Shown piece by piece: positions 5,411-5,892 of a stretch of 5,892 nucleotides of DNA; the first letter of the stretch is position 1, and every line of letters starts with the position of its first letter. The notes beneath the pieces were generated by a model, which was not told the origin of the DNA, searched no databases, and saw nothing but the letters and a program-made list of their open reading frames with translations. The stretch is from Gammaproteobacteria bacterium (GTDB lineage Bacteria; Pseudomonadota; Gammaproteobacteria; DSM-19610), in assembly GCA_030618475.1 (NCBI GenBank), contig JAUXDG010000187.1, positions 1-5,892 on the forward strand, read 5' to 3'. The position numbers and the translations under genes were made by a program.

Positions 5411-5892
5411 TCAAGGCGGCGAATATCGGTTATCAAGAGTTTTATCTATTTTGCCAGCAAGGCTTTCGACAGCTTTGGCTGTTAGCTTTTGATTTGATCC
5501 TTTTGACTCAGCAACATAGTTGCCTATCAATTTAGCATCGCTGACTCTAATTAAATGCCCCATTAAATAGACAAACAAAAAGCTAGGTTTATGAAGTCTA
5601 CCAACAAGCACATAGTCAGCGCCAAACTGCTTACCTAAATTAGCAGCAACCTCATTATGATCAAATAAATATCCAACGCCGCTATTAGCCAATTCCTGAA
5701 TCTTTGGGTCAATACTAATAATCACATAATCCGCTTTCTTAAGTTCTGCTTCCAATAACGGTTTTATGGATGCCGTCCGTTTAATTTCTGCCGGTGTTCG
5801 TGGAGCCAGTGTTAAATCTTTAAGCTCAAAGTCAAGAATTGCAATTCTGGTTTCTGCAAGCACGCCAATACTCAGAAGGCATAATATGACTG
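5411..5892 (-). CDS. DUF2380-family exported protein, start beyond window
   Basis: 159 codons are visible before the stop; the 5' end runs off the right edge. The first visible residues, VILCLLSIGVLA, followed by ETRIA, are the end of a Sec signal peptide with probable cleavage after VLA. An internal GTG at 5863 would destroy this signal and is therefore not the likely start. The mature protein begins RIAILDFELKD and contains LTLAP, KRTASIKPLLEAEL, GYLFDHNEVAANLG, GADYVLVGRLHKPSFLFVYLMGHLIRV and a final LAGKIDKTLDNR, all hallmarks of DUF2380 as I recall it. The family has no established function and is predicted periplasmic. Its opening resembles the N-terminal fold of other periplasmic proteins that begin VAVLDF, but that is only suggestive. 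The gene is AT-rich relative to the frd operon. Nothing in the window ties it to a pathway. Confidence 0.82.
   Translation of the reverse strand, partial: VILCLLSIGVLAETRIAILDFELKDLTLAPRTPAEIKRTASIKPLLEAELKKADYVIISIDPKIQELANSGVGYLFDHNEVAANLGKQFGADYVLVGRLHKPSFLFVYLMGHLIRVSDAKLIGNYVAESKGSNQKLTAKAVESLAGKIDKTLDNRYSPP

Overview
The window looks like chromosomal DNA of a proteobacterium, most likely a gammaproteobacterium. This rests on a YiaD-type outer-membrane lipoprotein that closely resembles the enterobacterial protein as I remember it, a perfect CRP-type operator, and a DUF2380-family protein. No taxon marker such as rRNA is present, so the assignment is inference.

Layout: (1) About 1-304 holds no intact gene, but the minus strand carries a decayed fragment of a TldD/PmbA-family protein, cut off just before the next gene. 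(2) 305-3752 (+) is a compact three-gene operon, frdC-frdA-frdB, encoding a complete membrane-bound fumarate reductase/succinate:quinone oxidoreductase of the Wolinella succinogenes type: a single di-haem cytochrome b subunit, a covalent-FAD flavoprotein and a three-cluster iron-sulfur subunit. The genes are 8 bases apart (C-A) or share one base (A-B), and a strong intrinsic terminator follows. (3) 3791-4465 (-) is a convergent yiaD-like OmpA-family lipoprotein gene. (4) 4466-4806 is a 341-base region upstream of yiaD with a perfect 9-bp hairpin and a perfect TGTGA-N6-TCACA site. (5) 4807-5304 (-) is a GNAT acetyltransferase. (6) 5411-5892 (-) is a DUF2380 protein whose start lies beyond the window.

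The frd genes form one functional unit. FrdA interconverts fumarate and succinate, FrdB wires electrons between FAD and the membrane, and FrdC exchanges them with quinone, probably a low-potential menaquinone-type carrier. This would serve anaerobic respiration, although the physiological direction cannot be read from sequence. The right-hand genes share no obvious pathway with it. Base composition falls from left to right: 38 of 60 G+C in 1321-1380, 30 of 60 in 3841-3900, and 25 of 60 in 5461-5520. This suggests the window spans a boundary between core-like and accessory DNA.

I see no CRISPR array, insertion sequence, tRNA or rRNA, and no convincing wholly new system. The points most worth a second look are the TldD/PmbA relic abutting the frd operon, the Wolinella-type frdCAB in this context, the orphan-looking CRP site, and a 20-base motif repeated downstream of the two right-most genes.
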